Shown here piece after piece: positions 1 through 9,752 of a stretch of DNA of 64,000 bases. Made by a program: the position numbers and the translations under genes. The notes under the pieces are model-generated. The model was not told the DNA's origin, did no database searches, and saw only the letters and a program-made list of their open reading frames with translations. Numbering within the stretch: position 1 is the stretch's first letter; the number at the start of each line of letters is the position of its first letter. Source of the stretch: Streptomyces sp. NBC_01669 (GTDB lineage Bacteria; Actinomycetota; Actinomycetes; Streptomycetales; Streptomycetaceae); the NCBI RefSeq assembly GCF_026339735.1, contig NZ_JAPEQG010000003.1, positions 310,001 through 374,000 of the forward strand, read 5' to 3'.

Positions 1-420
1 AGCGGCTTGCCGACGAAAGACCGGGCCGCGTCCAATCGAGGCGGCCCGCGCCCAGTGCCGCCGCCAGGCCGCGGCCACCGAGGCCGAAACGACGGAGCGT
101 GTCAGTTCTCGGCGAGGCGGCCGGACAGACCGCATGGTCGCTCCCGACCACGGCGTTGACCCGACCCGCAGACGTGCCGCACCTGGGCTCGGACAGCAGT
201 GTCTGAAAGGCTGTGCGCCTGCGGCTCGGCGGCGAGGACGTGGACTTCGGGCCCACCGCCGGGTACCGAGGCCGCCGGGGGCGCGGTCGCCTGATCCTTG
301 GCTCCGGCCGGCGGATCGACCGCAGGGCCATGTACGCCGAGCCGCCGCCCGTTTCGCCGCCCTGGGGATCAACTTCGACCCGCGTCGTCCGGCGCGCGGC
401 TGGGCGCGCGCCCGAGGCGC
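1..420. other. no supported gene at the left edge
   Basis: Overlapping high-GC frames are open here but none has a ribosome site or a recognisable motif. The stretch may be the degraded 5' part of the HTH remnant that follows. Confidence 0.4.
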
Positions 421-544
421 CGGCACGCGAACTCGACACCAGCGAGCGGGCCCTGCGCCGCAGGTTGCGGGCCCTGTGCGACCTCCTCGACGTGGGACGC
501 CGATCGAGGCGGTCGTCTGGGCGGTTCGCGGTGAGCTCAGCTGA
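421..544 (+). pseudogene. frameshifted helix-turn-helix regulator C-terminus
   Basis: One frame reads ARELDTSERALRRRLRALCD and then LLDVG. The adjacent frame continues TPIEAVVWAVRGELS to a TGA at 542-544. Together they resemble the C-terminal HTH tail of a Streptomyces LuxR-like regulator (helix, turn, recognition helix, then 'xxVWAVRxxL'). The two halves are in different frames, and one extra G in the run near 499-503 would join them. Seen: the two half motifs and the shift. Inferred: the family. A spurious match in high-GC DNA is possible. Confidence 0.35.
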
Positions 545-751
545 GATCGCCGCCACGGCTTGACAATGTGTCGTTTCAATCAACGGTAAGCGTGGGCTCG
601 GTGGCGTGGTTGCGCACCTGGGCGCAATCAAGTGCGGTGGCCGATGTTGTCCAAACCCTTGACATGTGACGGCTGCCACATCATTTTTGGAACGTTTCAC
701 CTCGCAGTGGGAACCGCGAGGGCCCCCTCTTGCCACGAAAGGCCCGTCGGC

Positions 752-3700
752 ATGACGCCTGCCAGACCAGTTGCCGCACTCCCTGTCCCACCCGCCACCC
801 CAGTGGGGCGCCGGTTCTTCGCGCTGCTTGCGGCCCTCGTCATGGTGACCGTCGCCTTCCTGGTCGCGGACCCGGCGGCCGGTGCAACGAAGGGGAACGG
901 CCTCGCGGTCGGCGCTCTCCAGACGAACGCCCGGACCGACCCGCTCGGCATCGCGGGCAACGCCCCGACGTTCAGTTGGAAGTCGACGTCGGGCGCCCGT
1001 GGCGTGGTGCAGAGCGCGTACGAGGTCCGGGTCGGCACGAGCGCAGCCGCCGACGACGTGTGGTCCTCGGGGAAGGTCGAGTCGAGCGACCAGCTCGACG
1101 TGCGGTACGCCGGGCCGGACTTGGCCTCGCAGACCCGCTACTACTGGCAGGCCAGGGTCTGGGACGGCGACGACCAGGCCGGCGACTGGAGCGCTCCGAG
1201 CTGGTTCGAGACCGGCATCCTGGACGCCGCCGAGTGGACCGGCGACTGGATCGGCAAGTCCGCCGGCGGCGAGATGGACAAGTGGACCGACTACACCACA
1301 GACGTCGACTTCACCCTCGACAACCTGGCGTTGGGCGTCTACCTGCGCGCGTCGGACACCGGGAACGCGTACATGTGGCAGGTCAGCACCGCCGACGGGA
1401 CCGCAGTCCCGAAGTTCCGGCCGCACAAGAAGGTCAACGGCGGCTACTCCCTGCTCGGGAACATCCCGATCACGACCCTGACATCCGCCCAACTGCTCAC
1501 CGGCACACACCGCCTGTCGATCACCGTCGACGGCCCCACGATCACCACGAGGCTCGATGGCGCCGAGATCGACAGCCGCACCGATGCCACGTTCGCCAAG
1601 GGCTTCATCGGTTTCCGCCAGGACCTCGCCAACGAGGGACCCGAGACAGCGCACATCCACGCGGTCAAGGTCACCTCGAAGGCCGGCGACGTGCTGTTCC
1701 GGACCGACTTCTCCGGGCCCACCGACCCGTTCACCGGCGGCACCCTGACGCCGGACGGCCTGCTCGTGGAGAAGAAGCTCGACGCGATCCTGCGGACCAG
1801 CGACAGCAATCTGCCGCTTCTGCGCAAGGAGTTCACCACCGACCCCGACAAGACGGTCGCCCGGGCCAGGGTGTACGCCTCCGCGCACGGCACCTACGAG
1901 CTGGAGCTCAACGGCAAGAAGGTCGGCGACCAGTTCCTGGCCCCTGGCGACACCGACTACAGGAAGCGCATCCAGTACCAGACCTATGACGTCACCGATC
2001 AGCTTGCCAACGGCCGGAACGCGATCGGCGCGGAGCTCGGTGACGGCTGGTGGGCCGGCAAGGTCGGCATGTGGGGCCCCGGCGTGTTCGGCAACTCGGT
2101 CGGCCTGATCGCGCAGGTGCGCATCGACTACACCGACGGCACCCATCAGGTCATCAAGACCGACGGCACGTGGAAGAGCCACTCGGGTCCATACGTGGCT
2201 GCCGACAACATCGACGGTGAGACGTATGACGCGGGGGCCGAACAGCCCGGCTGGGACCGCCCCGCCTACGACGACGCGGCGTGGAACCCTGCCACAGTCG
2301 GCGCCTCCGACACCGCCAAGCTGGTGCCGCAGCCCGATGAGCCCGTGCGCGCGACCGGCGAGCTTCCGGCACTCACCAGGACCAGTCCTTCCGCCGGTAC
2401 TTACGTCTACGACCTCGGCCAGAACATGGTCGGCGTCGCCCGGATGCGCCTGCAGGGCGTCACGGGACAGACCGTCAAGATCCGCTACGGCGAGGTCCTC
2501 AACAAGGACGGGAGCCTCTACACCGCCAACCTCCGCGCGGCCAAGGTCACCGACTACTACACGTTCAGCACGAGCGGCACGGTCGTCTACGAACCGAAGT
2601 TCACGCAGCACGGCTACCGCTACCTCGAGATCTCGAATGTCACGAGCGCACCCGAACTCGGCGATGTCACCGGCGTCGTCTGGGGTTCCGATCTCAAGGC
2701 GACCGGAACGCTGACGACCTCCAACGCGATGCTCAACCAGCTCCAGAGCAACATCTCGTGGGGACAGCGCGGCAACTTCCTGTCGATCCCGACCGACACC
2801 CCGGCCCGTGACGAGCGCCTCGGCTGGACCGGCGACATCAACGTCTTCTCGCCGACCGCGAGTTACCTGCGCGACACCCGCGCGTTCCTCGGCAAGTGGA
2901 CGACCGACCTGCGTGACTCCGCCTATAGCAATGGCAACTACCCGGGCATCGCTCCATCGGTGCCGACGATCGACATGGGCAGTGGCCTCGGTTGGTCCGA
3001 CTCGGCGGTCACGGTGCCGTACGCGGTGTGGCACGCGCAGGGTGACAACGCCATCGTGCGGGCCAACTACGCGTCGATGAAGAAGTTCCTCGGCTTCGTG
3101 AAGAACGGCGCGGGCGACGACCTCATCGACTCGGCGCGTGGCAACTGGAACGACTGGCTCAACCTCGACGACAACACCGGCACCGATGTCCTCGGCACCG
3201 CGTACTACGCCGAAGACGCGCGCATGCTTTCGGAGATGGCGAAGGCGATCGGTGAGGACGCCGACTCGGCGACCTATGCGAAGCTCTCAGCCGATGTGCG
3301 CGATGCCTTCACGTCGAAGCTCGTGGCGGCCGACGGCACGGTCCAAGGCGGGAGCCAGACGGCATACGCCATGGCGCTCGGCATGAACCTCGTGACTGAT
3401 CCGGCGCTGCGCGAGAAGGTCGGCGAGAAGTTCGTCGCCAAGCTCAAGACCAGCGACTACCACCTCACGACCGGGTTCCTCGGAACACCGTGGCTTCTGC
3501 CGGCGCTCAGCAGCATCGGGCGGTCCGACCTGGCCTACACGATGATCCTCAAGAAGGACTACCCGTCGTGGGGCTACGAGATCGAGCACGGTGCCACCAC
3601 GATGTGGGAACGCTGGAACTCGATCAACCCCGATGGCAGTTTCGGCGATGTCAGCATGAACTCCTTCAACCACTACGCCTATGGCGCGGTCGGTGACTGG

Positions 3701-6562
3701 ATGTATCAGAACATCGGCGGCATCTCGGCGATCAAGGCCGGCTACAAGGAGTCGAAGATCGCCCCGGCCATGGGCGGCGACCTGACCAGCGGCCATGGAA
3801 CCTACGAATCCGTGTACGGGACGATCGGCTCGAACTGGAAGAAGACCGATCAGGGAATGTCCCTGGACATCACGGTCCCGGTCAACACGACCTCGAGAGT
3901 CAGCATCCCGGCCCGAAACATCGAGGCCGTGACCGAGGGCGGCACGCCGATCACGAAGGCCGATGGTGTCAGCGATGTATCGGTCGGCAAGGGCGTCGTG
4001 ACGTTCACCGTCGGCTCGGGTTCGTACTCGATCCACTCCGACACTAAGCGCGCCCTGTTCGGCGACATCGTCTCTGAAATCCACAAGACCGACGACCATG
4101 CCGGCGACCTGGCAACAGCGGGTGACCTCGGTGCGGCGAGCCGCACCCACATCGGTGGGGCACTCGACACCGCGAGCGGCAAGGTCGAGGATGCCCTCGC
4201 GGCGGACGTCGCAGGCGATTCGGGTCAGGCATCGCAGCGGCTGAGCGACGGCGTGGCGACAATCCGTACCCTCAAGACCTGGCTGGCCGACTCGTCGGTC
4301 GACGGACCGGTCAAGAACGACCTGACGACCCGTCTGGAGTCGATCGAGGCGCTGTTCGGCAAGGCGGTCGCCGCGAGTCTCGGAATCTCGGTGGTTGTCC
4401 CGCCCGTCGCCGATCCGGGGCTGCCCGGAGCGAGCGTCCCCGGAACGATCGGGATCGCGAATGCCGGTGATGTCGGGATCAGCGATCTGAAGGCCGTCGT
4501 GACGGTCGACGACTGGAATGTCGACCCGACCAGCTCGACCAAGGACACGGTCGGAGCGGGCGACAGCGCACAACTGCCGTTCACGGTCAGTGTGCCGAAA
4601 CACCAGAAGCCCGGCACGTATGACGCCTCGGTCAAGCTGACCTTCACCAGCCAGTACGGGACGTTCACCCTGAACGACTCGACGCCGTGGGTCTCGGTGA
4701 CGTCGGGCGTTGACATCACCACCGTGACGTCGGCCAACCCGGTCGACGGCTCCGACGAGAAGGCCACTCTGACCGCGACTGTCAAGAACAACAGCCGCTC
4801 CGCCGTGTCGGGCCAGGTCACGGCGGTCCTGCCGGAAGGGTGGAAGACCCCGCCCGCCTCCGACCGGGTCACGATCGAGCCCGGGGCGACCAAGGTCGTC
4901 GTACTCCCGCTGTTCCCCGGACTCGAGACCGTCGCGGGTGACCAGGACGCCGAGGTCGACTTCGTCGATGAGGGTGCGATGCTCGCCAGCAAGAACGCGA
5001 CGATCAGGGTCAACCTCGCGGTACCGCCGACGCAGGATGTCCTCGACTACGTCGACTTCGGCAACGCGGCTTCGGAGAATGCCCACGCAATCATGGCCGC
5101 ACCGGCCAGCGGGACGAACATCGAAGCCGGCCTCGACCGACGCTATGCGAACTCGGCCAACCCGGGCTCGTGGTACTCGGCCGTGGTGCATGTGACGCCG
5201 GGTAAGCCTTTCATGCTCCGCAACCGGGAGACGTTCGACGGCGCCAGGACGAAGAAGTACAACATCTACGTCGACGACACCCTGGTGAAGACGTACATGC
5301 TGAAGCGCACCGAGACCGGTATGGGCACGAAGACCTATCAGACGGTCATCGATGATCCCGCCGCGATCGACAACGACGGCACCGTACGGATCAAGTACGA
5401 GTTCCCGCTCGATGCCTCGGGCTACTTCGACCCGTCGATCGCTGACAGCTGGGTGCTGCCGGTGTCCGACGACAGCCTGGCTCCGCTGGCCTCCGCGACG
5501 GTAACCAGTGCCGCCGCGCCTGGCGACAACGGCTGGTACCGGGGTGACGCCTCCGTGGCCGTCACCGCCGTCGACAACCGGGACACCGCTCCCTCGGTCG
5601 AGGTCGGCCAGTCCGCCGGTTGGCAGGCGTACGTCGCTCCGGTCATGGTCAGCGGTGACGGCAAGCACTCGGTCTACTACCGGGCGAAGGACACGGCCGG
5701 CAACTCCACCGGTCAGCGGACCGCGCAAATATGGATCGACGGGACCGCTCCCGTCACCCAGCTCGCGGTCACCCGCGGGCCCGGGACGGCGGAGGCAGAC
5801 CGGGCCATGGTCGGCTTCACCGCCCAGGACACGCTCAGCGGCGTCGCGACGACGACCTACCGGATCGACGGGAGCGCCTGGAAGGTGCTGGCCGGCGAGA
5901 CTCCTGCGGTCGAGGGCTTCGGCCGGCACACGGTCGACTTCTTCTCCACCGACGTGGCCGGAAACCCGGAGCCGGTGCACTCGGTGGCCGTCGACCTGGC
6001 GGACGTGGACACCATCAAGGCCCTGGTCGCTCCCCAGATCGCCGGGACACCGAAGTACGGCTCGGTGCTGACCGCGACCACGGGTTCGTGGAACACCAAG
6101 GGCCTGTCGTTCGCCTACCAGTGGCGCCGCGACGGGCATCCGATCGGCGCCGCGAACGCCTCGACCTACCGGCTGGTCCGGGCCGACATGGGGCATCGGC
6201 TGTCGGTGACGGTGACCGCGTCCAAGGCCGGAAAGGCTCCGGCGTCGTCGACCTCGGCCGAGACCGCCAGGGTGACCGCGGCGAAGTCTCAGGTCGTCGT
6301 CGGCCTCTCCGCGACGTCGGTGAAGAAGAAGCAGTCGGTGACGCTCACGGTCACGGTCTCGACCACGGCGGGCACACCGGGCGGGAGCGTGCTGGTCTAC
6401 GAGAACGGGCACCGGGTCAAGACCCTCACACTCTCGGCCGGCGGCACGGCCTCGACTGCGCTGACGATGAATCAACGGGGCCTGCGCACCCTGAAGGTGG
6501 TCTACGCCGGCGACGCGTCGGTCGAGGGATCCTCCTCCCAGGTGCACGTTCGCGTGCTCTGA
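752..6562 (+). CDS. secreted multidomain alpha-L-rhamnosidase (GH78)
   Basis: Predicted to hydrolyse terminal alpha-L-rhamnose outside the cell. The ATG at 752 is preferred over upstream starts because it opens a signal peptide (hydrophobic stretch FFALLAALVMVTVAFLVA, then an Ala-rich cleavage region); GAAAGG lies about 10 bases upstream. The order is an N-terminal Ig/FnIII-like sandwich, the rhamnosidase N-terminal and concanavalin-like modules, and an (alpha/alpha)6 barrel. The barrel has the GH78 signature DERLGWTGD (Asp near residue 687, general-acid region) and MWERW (Glu near 953, candidate base). After the rhamnosidase C domain the last 800 or so residues are accessory: a NEW3-like domain, two Ig-like repeats (one with YQWRRDG) and a final GSVLVYENG-type Ig domain. 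At 1936 residues it is about twice a typical GH78. Function confidence is high; linkage specificity is unknown. Confidence 0.88.
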   Translation: MTPARPVAALPVPPATPVGRRFFALLAALVMVTVAFLVADPAAGATKGNGLAVGALQTNARTDPLGIAGNAPTFSWKSTSGARGVVQSAYEVRVGTSAAADDVWSSGKVESSDQLDVRYAGPDLASQTRYYWQARVWDGDDQAGDWSAPSWFETGILDAAEWTGDWIGKSAGGEMDKWTDYTTDVDFTLDNLALGVYLRASDTGNAYMWQVSTADGTAVPKFRPHKKVNGGYSLLGNIPITTLTSAQLLTGTHRLSITVDGPTITTRLDGAEIDSRTDATFAKGFIGFRQDLANEGPETAHIHAVKVTSKAGDVLFRTDFSGPTDPFTGGTLTPDGLLVEKKLDAILRTSDSNLPLLRKEFTTDPDKTVARARVYASAHGTYELELNGKKVGDQFLAPGDTDYRKRIQYQTYDVTDQLANGRNAIGAELGDGWWAGKVGMWGPGVFGNSVGLIAQVRIDYTDGTHQVIKTDGTWKSHSGPYVAADNIDGETYDAGAEQPGWDRPAYDDAAWNPATVGASDTAKLVPQPDEPVRATGELPALTRTSPSAGTYVYDLGQNMVGVARMRLQGVTGQTVKIRYGEVLNKDGSLYTANLRAAKVTDYYTFSTSGTVVYEPKFTQHGYRYLEISNVTSAPELGDVTGVVWGSDLKATGTLTTSNAMLNQLQSNISWGQRGNFLSIPTDTPARDERLGWTGDINVFSPTASYLRDTRAFLGKWTTDLRDSAYSNGNYPGIAPSVPTIDMGSGLGWSDSAVTVPYAVWHAQGDNAIVRANYASMKKFLGFVKNGAGDDLIDSARGNWNDWLNLDDNTGTDVLGTAYYAEDARMLSEMAKAIGEDADSATYAKLSADVRDAFTSKLVAADGTVQGGSQTAYAMALGMNLVTDPALREKVGEKFVAKLKTSDYHLTTGFLGTPWLLPALSSIGRSDLAYTMILKKDYPSWGYEIEHGATTMWERWNSINPDGSFGDVSMNSFNHYAYGAVGDWMYQNIGGISAIKAGYKESKIAPAMGGDLTSGHGTYESVYGTIGSNWKKTDQGMSLDITVPVNTTSRVSIPARNIEAVTEGGTPITKADGVSDVSVGKGVVTFTVGSGSYSIHSDTKRALFGDIVSEIHKTDDHAGDLATAGDLGAASRTHIGGALDTASGKVEDALAADVAGDSGQASQRLSDGVATIRTLKTWLADSSVDGPVKNDLTTRLESIEALFGKAVAASLGISVVVPPVADPGLPGASVPGTIGIANAGDVGISDLKAVVTVDDWNVDPTSSTKDTVGAGDSAQLPFTVSVPKHQKPGTYDASVKLTFTSQYGTFTLNDSTPWVSVTSGVDITTVTSANPVDGSDEKATLTATVKNNSRSAVSGQVTAVLPEGWKTPPASDRVTIEPGATKVVVLPLFPGLETVAGDQDAEVDFVDEGAMLASKNATIRVNLAVPPTQDVLDYVDFGNAASENAHAIMAAPASGTNIEAGLDRRYANSANPGSWYSAVVHVTPGKPFMLRNRETFDGARTKKYNIYVDDTLVKTYMLKRTETGMGTKTYQTVIDDPAAIDNDGTVRIKYEFPLDASGYFDPSIADSWVLPVSDDSLAPLASATVTSAAAPGDNGWYRGDASVAVTAVDNRDTAPSVEVGQSAGWQAYVAPVMVSGDGKHSVYYRAKDTAGNSTGQRTAQIWIDGTAPVTQLAVTRGPGTAEADRAMVGFTAQDTLSGVATTTYRIDGSAWKVLAGETPAVEGFGRHTVDFFSTDVAGNPEPVHSVAVDLADVDTIKALVAPQIAGTPKYGSVLTATTGSWNTKGLSFAYQWRRDGHPIGAANASTYRLVRADMGHRLSVTVTASKAGKAPASSTSAETARVTAAKSQVVVGLSATSVKKKQSVTLTVTVSTTAGTPGGSVLVYENGHRVKTLTLSAGGTASTALTMNQRGLRTLKVVYAGDASVEGSSSQVHVRVL

Positions 6563-6623
6563 TCCACGAGCCCCGCCCGATCCACCGCCAACCGCCAACC
6601 GACAGCCGAGCCGAGGAGTCCCC

Positions 6624-7229
6624 GTGAAGATCGCCCTGCGCGCCCGGCTTGTCACCTTCACTCTGGCAGCGGCCTTCGTCGTGGCGATGCTTCCCGGCGT
6701 GACGCAAGTGGCGCAAGCCGCGTCCGCCGAGCCGACGTCCTGTGGGGACAACGCCGGCTCGGCGGGCTTCCAACCCGTGCTCCAACTCGACGTTCCGACG
6801 GGCGCCGACTGGAGCAACCAGAACGTGCCGTACTCATTCGACGACACCGCTTCGGTGTCCGGCGGTTTCGACCGCGTCGGGTACTGCCTGGAGACGACTT
6901 CGGGCTCGGGCACCCAATGGGTGTGGGCCGACATGGAAGCGTTCACGGACGATCCCGGACGTCTGGGACTGCCCACCCGGCCGGGGCAGATCACGCGCCA
7001 GCGGGTCGACGACCTCGACGTCGCCTCCAACGTCCCCGACGTCAGGACCGGCACCGGGATGCCCGGGTACCTAGAGATGTGGCCCAACTCGTACGAGAAG
7101 ACCGTCAGCGACCAGATCGCCGGCGCCTCCTCCGCGGCGTATGACGCCGATGACGTGCCCTCGCCGGGCTTCTACGGCAGCTTCCAGGTGCACAGCGTCG
7201 GCGCGGATCCAGACTCGATCGCAGCCTGA
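6624..7229 (+). pseudogene. 5' part of a secreted protein, cut off by mobile DNA
   Basis: GTG at 6624 follows a GAGGAG ribosome site, 61 bases after the rhamnosidase stop. A clear signal peptide (ARLVTFTLAAAFVVAMLPG ... AQAASA) opens the protein. The body has a WPNSYEKTVSDQIAGASSAA segment and a final YGSFQVHSVG, resembling an N-terminal binding module seen in large secreted sialate O-acetylesterase-like proteins of actinomycetes. After 'QVHSVGADPDS' the match fades and a TGA comes at 7227, only 12 bases before an IS30-type terminal repeat. I infer a longer carbohydrate-active gene, co-transcribed with the rhamnosidase, that lost its 3' part by insertion or deletion. Confidence 0.6.
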
Positions 7230-7240
7230 CCAACCGACCA

Positions 7241-7267
7241 CGTGTTGCGACGACCACTGGAATCCAA
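7241..7267 (-). repeat. orphan IS30-type terminal inverted repeat
   Basis: Read on the minus strand this stretch closely matches the right-hand terminal repeat of the IS30 at 15176-15202: both share GGATTC and GGTCGTCGCAACAC. It is a second copy in the same orientation and sits exactly where the IS3 reading frame ends and the truncated secreted gene ends. It is best read as the scar of another IS30 copy deleted by recombination. Confidence 0.6.
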
Positions 7268-7345
7268 GCGTCGCCGACCGAGCCGATCGATGCCGCGATC
7301 CCATTTCGGTCCAGATGCTCGGCCAGCGCGAACGATGTGTACTGC
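7268..7345 (-). pseudogene. IS3-family OrfB fragment (C-terminal side of the split)
   Basis: The minus strand reads YTSFALAEHLDRNGIAASIG and then SVGDA, the part of the IS3 OrfB integrase core that follows 'HHSDAGSQ'. The upstream half lies at 15203-15607, on the other side of the IS30. The fragment stops at the orphan IS30 repeat, so the last third of OrfB, including the catalytic Glu region, is missing. It cannot make a working transposase. Confidence 0.8.
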
Positions 7346-7351
7346 CCGGGT

Positions 7352-7866
7352 TCAAGGAGTCGTCGCAACACTTCCGTTTTGTGTTGATAGTAGATGACTG
7401 TTGAGAGTCTCGGAGGGTGTCCTCCAGCCCAGGGTTTTGCGGGGGCGGCCGTTGAGGGCAGCTGCGACGGCAGCGAGATCCTCGCGGGTGTGTCTGCTGA
7501 GGTCGGTGCCCTTCGGGAAGTACTGCCGTAGCAGCCCGTTGGTGTTCTCGTTCGTGCCGCGCTGCCAGGGGCTGTGCGGGTCGGCGAAGTAGATCTCCAG
7601 GCCGGTGTCGATGCGGAGTTCGGCGTGCTGCGCCATTTCCGAACCCTGGTCCCAGGTAAGGGACTTGCGTAGTTGGGCGGGTAGGCGGGTGATCGCTTCC
7701 GTCAGGGCGTCGCGTACGGCTGCGGCTCCGTGGCCGGCCAGTGGGGGGCCGTTCTTGGCCCGTGTGCCGTCGTGGCCGGGCATGGGCGGTAGGTGCAGCA
7801 GCATCGTGAACCTGCTGGTGCGTTCGACCAGGGTGCCGATCGCGGAGCTGTTGAGGCCGATGAAGA
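7352..7866 (-). CDS. IS30 transposase, 3' exon
   Basis: The catalytic C-terminal half of an IS30-family DDE transposase: IGLNSSAIGTLVERTSRF, then TWDQGSEM (second Asp) and PWQRGTNENTNGLLRQYFPK (catalytic Glu). Joined to 14276-15155 it gives 880 + 515 = 1395 bases, exactly 465 codons, with a Leu codon rebuilt across the junction (GGC GAC C|TC TTC). The protein therefore needs the 6.4-kb insert to be spliced from the mRNA. Without splicing only the N-terminal half can be made. Confidence 0.85.
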
Positions 7867-7942
7867 GTCGGGTAGCGGGGACGCATTACTGCGTCCCCGC
7901 CCCCTCAGAACCGTGCAAGCAGCTATTCACCGCACACGGCTC
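7867..7942 (-). ncRNA. group II intron domains V and VI (outer intron)
   Basis: The minus strand shows a domain V hairpin (GAGCCGTGTGCGGTG ... GCACGGTTCTGAGGGGG) at 7899-7942. A domain VI stem follows, GGGGACGCAG pairing with a GCGTCCCC arm and carrying unpaired A residues for branching. The 3' end is at 7867. Domain V is the catalytic core, so the RNA looks active. Confidence 0.75.
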
Positions 7943-9752
7943 AAGCAAGCCCCAGAGGCTCGCCGGCAGGCAAAAGTGCTGGACTCGTCATCGCGGCGGC
8001 CCCATTTCGCCGTTGGCAATGGGTGTGGAGGAGACGGAGTCGTTGACCGTCCGGCGTGCTCTCGTCCGGGAAAGCGATGTATTGCTTGGAGATCGCTTTC
8101 CGAATGATGACCCGCCACGCTTCCCATTCCTGCGGGCTTTGTGGCGGGTGGTCGGCGTGCAGCAGGAGCCCTCCGCAGATCGAACAACGGCCGTGTTGTG
8201 CCTGTAGGAGGCGCACGGTCATGGCGTCGACTGGCAGAGGGGTTCCCTTGCGTCGCCGCTGAGCCCAATAGGATTCCAGGGCAGGATCGTCCGGGGACGC
8301 CTTCCCCTTGACCAACTGCTGCCGGACTATCTTCGTCCAGGAGAACTTGAGCAGGTAGGCACCGCTGTCGCGGTCACCGAACACCCACCGGTCCTTCCTG
8401 GACCTGTTGAACCGGCCGAAGTACTTGTCGGATATCCAGTGCTTCGGCTTGTTCGGGTGGCTGTGCTTGGCCCACTTGTAAGCGAGCTTCCACATGTGAT
8501 TGTCCAACGCTGTGAAGATCTCGCTGGACACCACCGTCCGGTAGTAGGCCGACCAACCCCGCACGATCGGATTGATCTTCTTGAGTACCGCACCGGCGTT
8601 GGCCCCTCGCAGGGCCACCATTTCGATGCTGAGCCGTTCCCGTAGCCGTCTCTGAGCCGCTTTGCTCGGCTTGATCAGCAGTTTGTCGTGATAGCGGCGG
8701 ACGTTGAATCCCAGGAAGTCGAATCCGTTCTCCGCGTGGACGATTCGTGTCTTGTCCTCGTGGAAAGCGAGTCCCCTGGGCGTCAGCCATGCAGCCAGCC
8801 GTTCCTTGACCTGCTCGGCCTGTTCACGGCTGGTGCACATCGCGACAAAATCATCTGCGTACCGCACCAGCACCGGGCTGCCGCTTTGTGCACTCCCGGC
8901 ATCTCTGCCGGTGGTGTAATAGCGGACCCCTGCGGCTTCCTCCATTCCGTGCAAGGCCACGTTGAAGAGCAATGGGCTGATCACCCCGCCTTGCGGAGTT
9001 CCCTTCTCGGTCGGGGCGAACCGACCGCGATCCACGACCCCGGCCTTCAGCCACTGACGGACCAGTCCCCGGGCGGGGAAGGTGCCGAGAGTAGCCATGA
9101 GCCGATCATGATCGATGCGGTCGAACGCCGCCGTCAGGTCCGCGTCGAGCACCCACGCACGCTGCGGGTTCTTCCCGTTGAGCGTGGAGTAGATGGCCCC
9201 GATCGCGTCGTGACAGCCGCGGCCGGGCCGGAAGCCGTACGACTTCGGCTCGAACCGCGCTTCCCACTCGGGCTCCAATGCTCCCAATGCCACAGCTTGC
9301 AGGCACCGGTCAACAATCACGGGAATCCCGAGTCCGCGCTTCTTCATGGTCCCCGGCTTGGGGATAAACACCCGCTTGACGGGCTTGGGAATCCACGGCC
9401 GGGCACGGTGCTGAACCCAGTGGGCCAAAGCGGCCTTGGACTGGGAAAGCAGCACCACCTTTCCGTCGACTCCCGCCGTCGCGCGTCCAGCATTGACCTC
9501 AGTGACCCGCCGCACGCTCAGGAGCGTGTTCGAGCGGGACCGGAGCATCAGCTTCTGCAAATTGCGGACCTTCTTCAGGTCCCCTGCCTGCGATGCCGTG
9601 AAGATTCTCTGCCGCAGACGCCGTACGTCCTCCTCGACCCGCCGCCAGTCAATCGACGCCCAGTCCAAGTCTTCGCCCTCGGGTCCGTTCACCGGCACAG
9701 AAGCAGTCGGAAGGGACGAGGCCGGTCCGTCCGCTATCTGCATGGCATCCAA
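7941..9752 (-). CDS. ltrA: group II intron reverse transcriptase/maturase, outer intron
   Basis: 603 residues, the usual size for RT-maturase-endonuclease. The RT palm is complete: VLDADLTAAFDRI, GTPQGGVISPLLFN and catalytic LVRYADDFVAM. The maturase X domain follows (NPIVRGWSAYYRTVV). The C-terminus has a CSICGG ... LHTHCQRRN arrangement, a reduced HNH-like zinc endonuclease. It helps its own intron splice and, by family knowledge, drives retrohoming. About 55-60% of residues look shared with the maturase at 20876, so the two introns are relatives. The stop overlaps domain V, which is common. No frame damage is visible. Confidence 0.88.
   Translation of the reverse strand: MDAMQIADGPASSLPTASVPVNGPEGEDLDWASIDWRRVEEDVRRLRQRIFTASQAGDLKKVRNLQKLMLRSRSNTLLSVRRVTEVNAGRATAGVDGKVVLLSQSKAALAHWVQHRARPWIPKPVKRVFIPKPGTMKKRGLGIPVIVDRCLQAVALGALEPEWEARFEPKSYGFRPGRGCHDAIGAIYSTLNGKNPQRAWVLDADLTAAFDRIDHDRLMATLGTFPARGLVRQWLKAGVVDRGRFAPTEKGTPQGGVISPLLFNVALHGMEEAAGVRYYTTGRDAGSAQSGSPVLVRYADDFVAMCTSREQAEQVKERLAAWLTPRGLAFHEDKTRIVHAENGFDFLGFNVRRYHDKLLIKPSKAAQRRLRERLSIEMVALRGANAGAVLKKINPIVRGWSAYYRTVVSSEIFTALDNHMWKLAYKWAKHSHPNKPKHWISDKYFGRFNRSRKDRWVFGDRDSGAYLLKFSWTKIVRQQLVKGKASPDDPALESYWAQRRRKGTPLPVDAMTVRLLQAQHGRCSICGGLLLHADHPPQSPQEWEAWRVIIRKAISKQYIAFPDESTPDGQRLRLLHTHCQRRNGAAAMTSPALLPAGEPLGLA

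Noticed and set aside
3287..7087. A 1266-codon open frame on the minus strand
   Set aside because: It is antisense to the rhamnosidase, Arg/Gly/Asp-rich without motifs, and follows the third-position GC pattern of the real gene.
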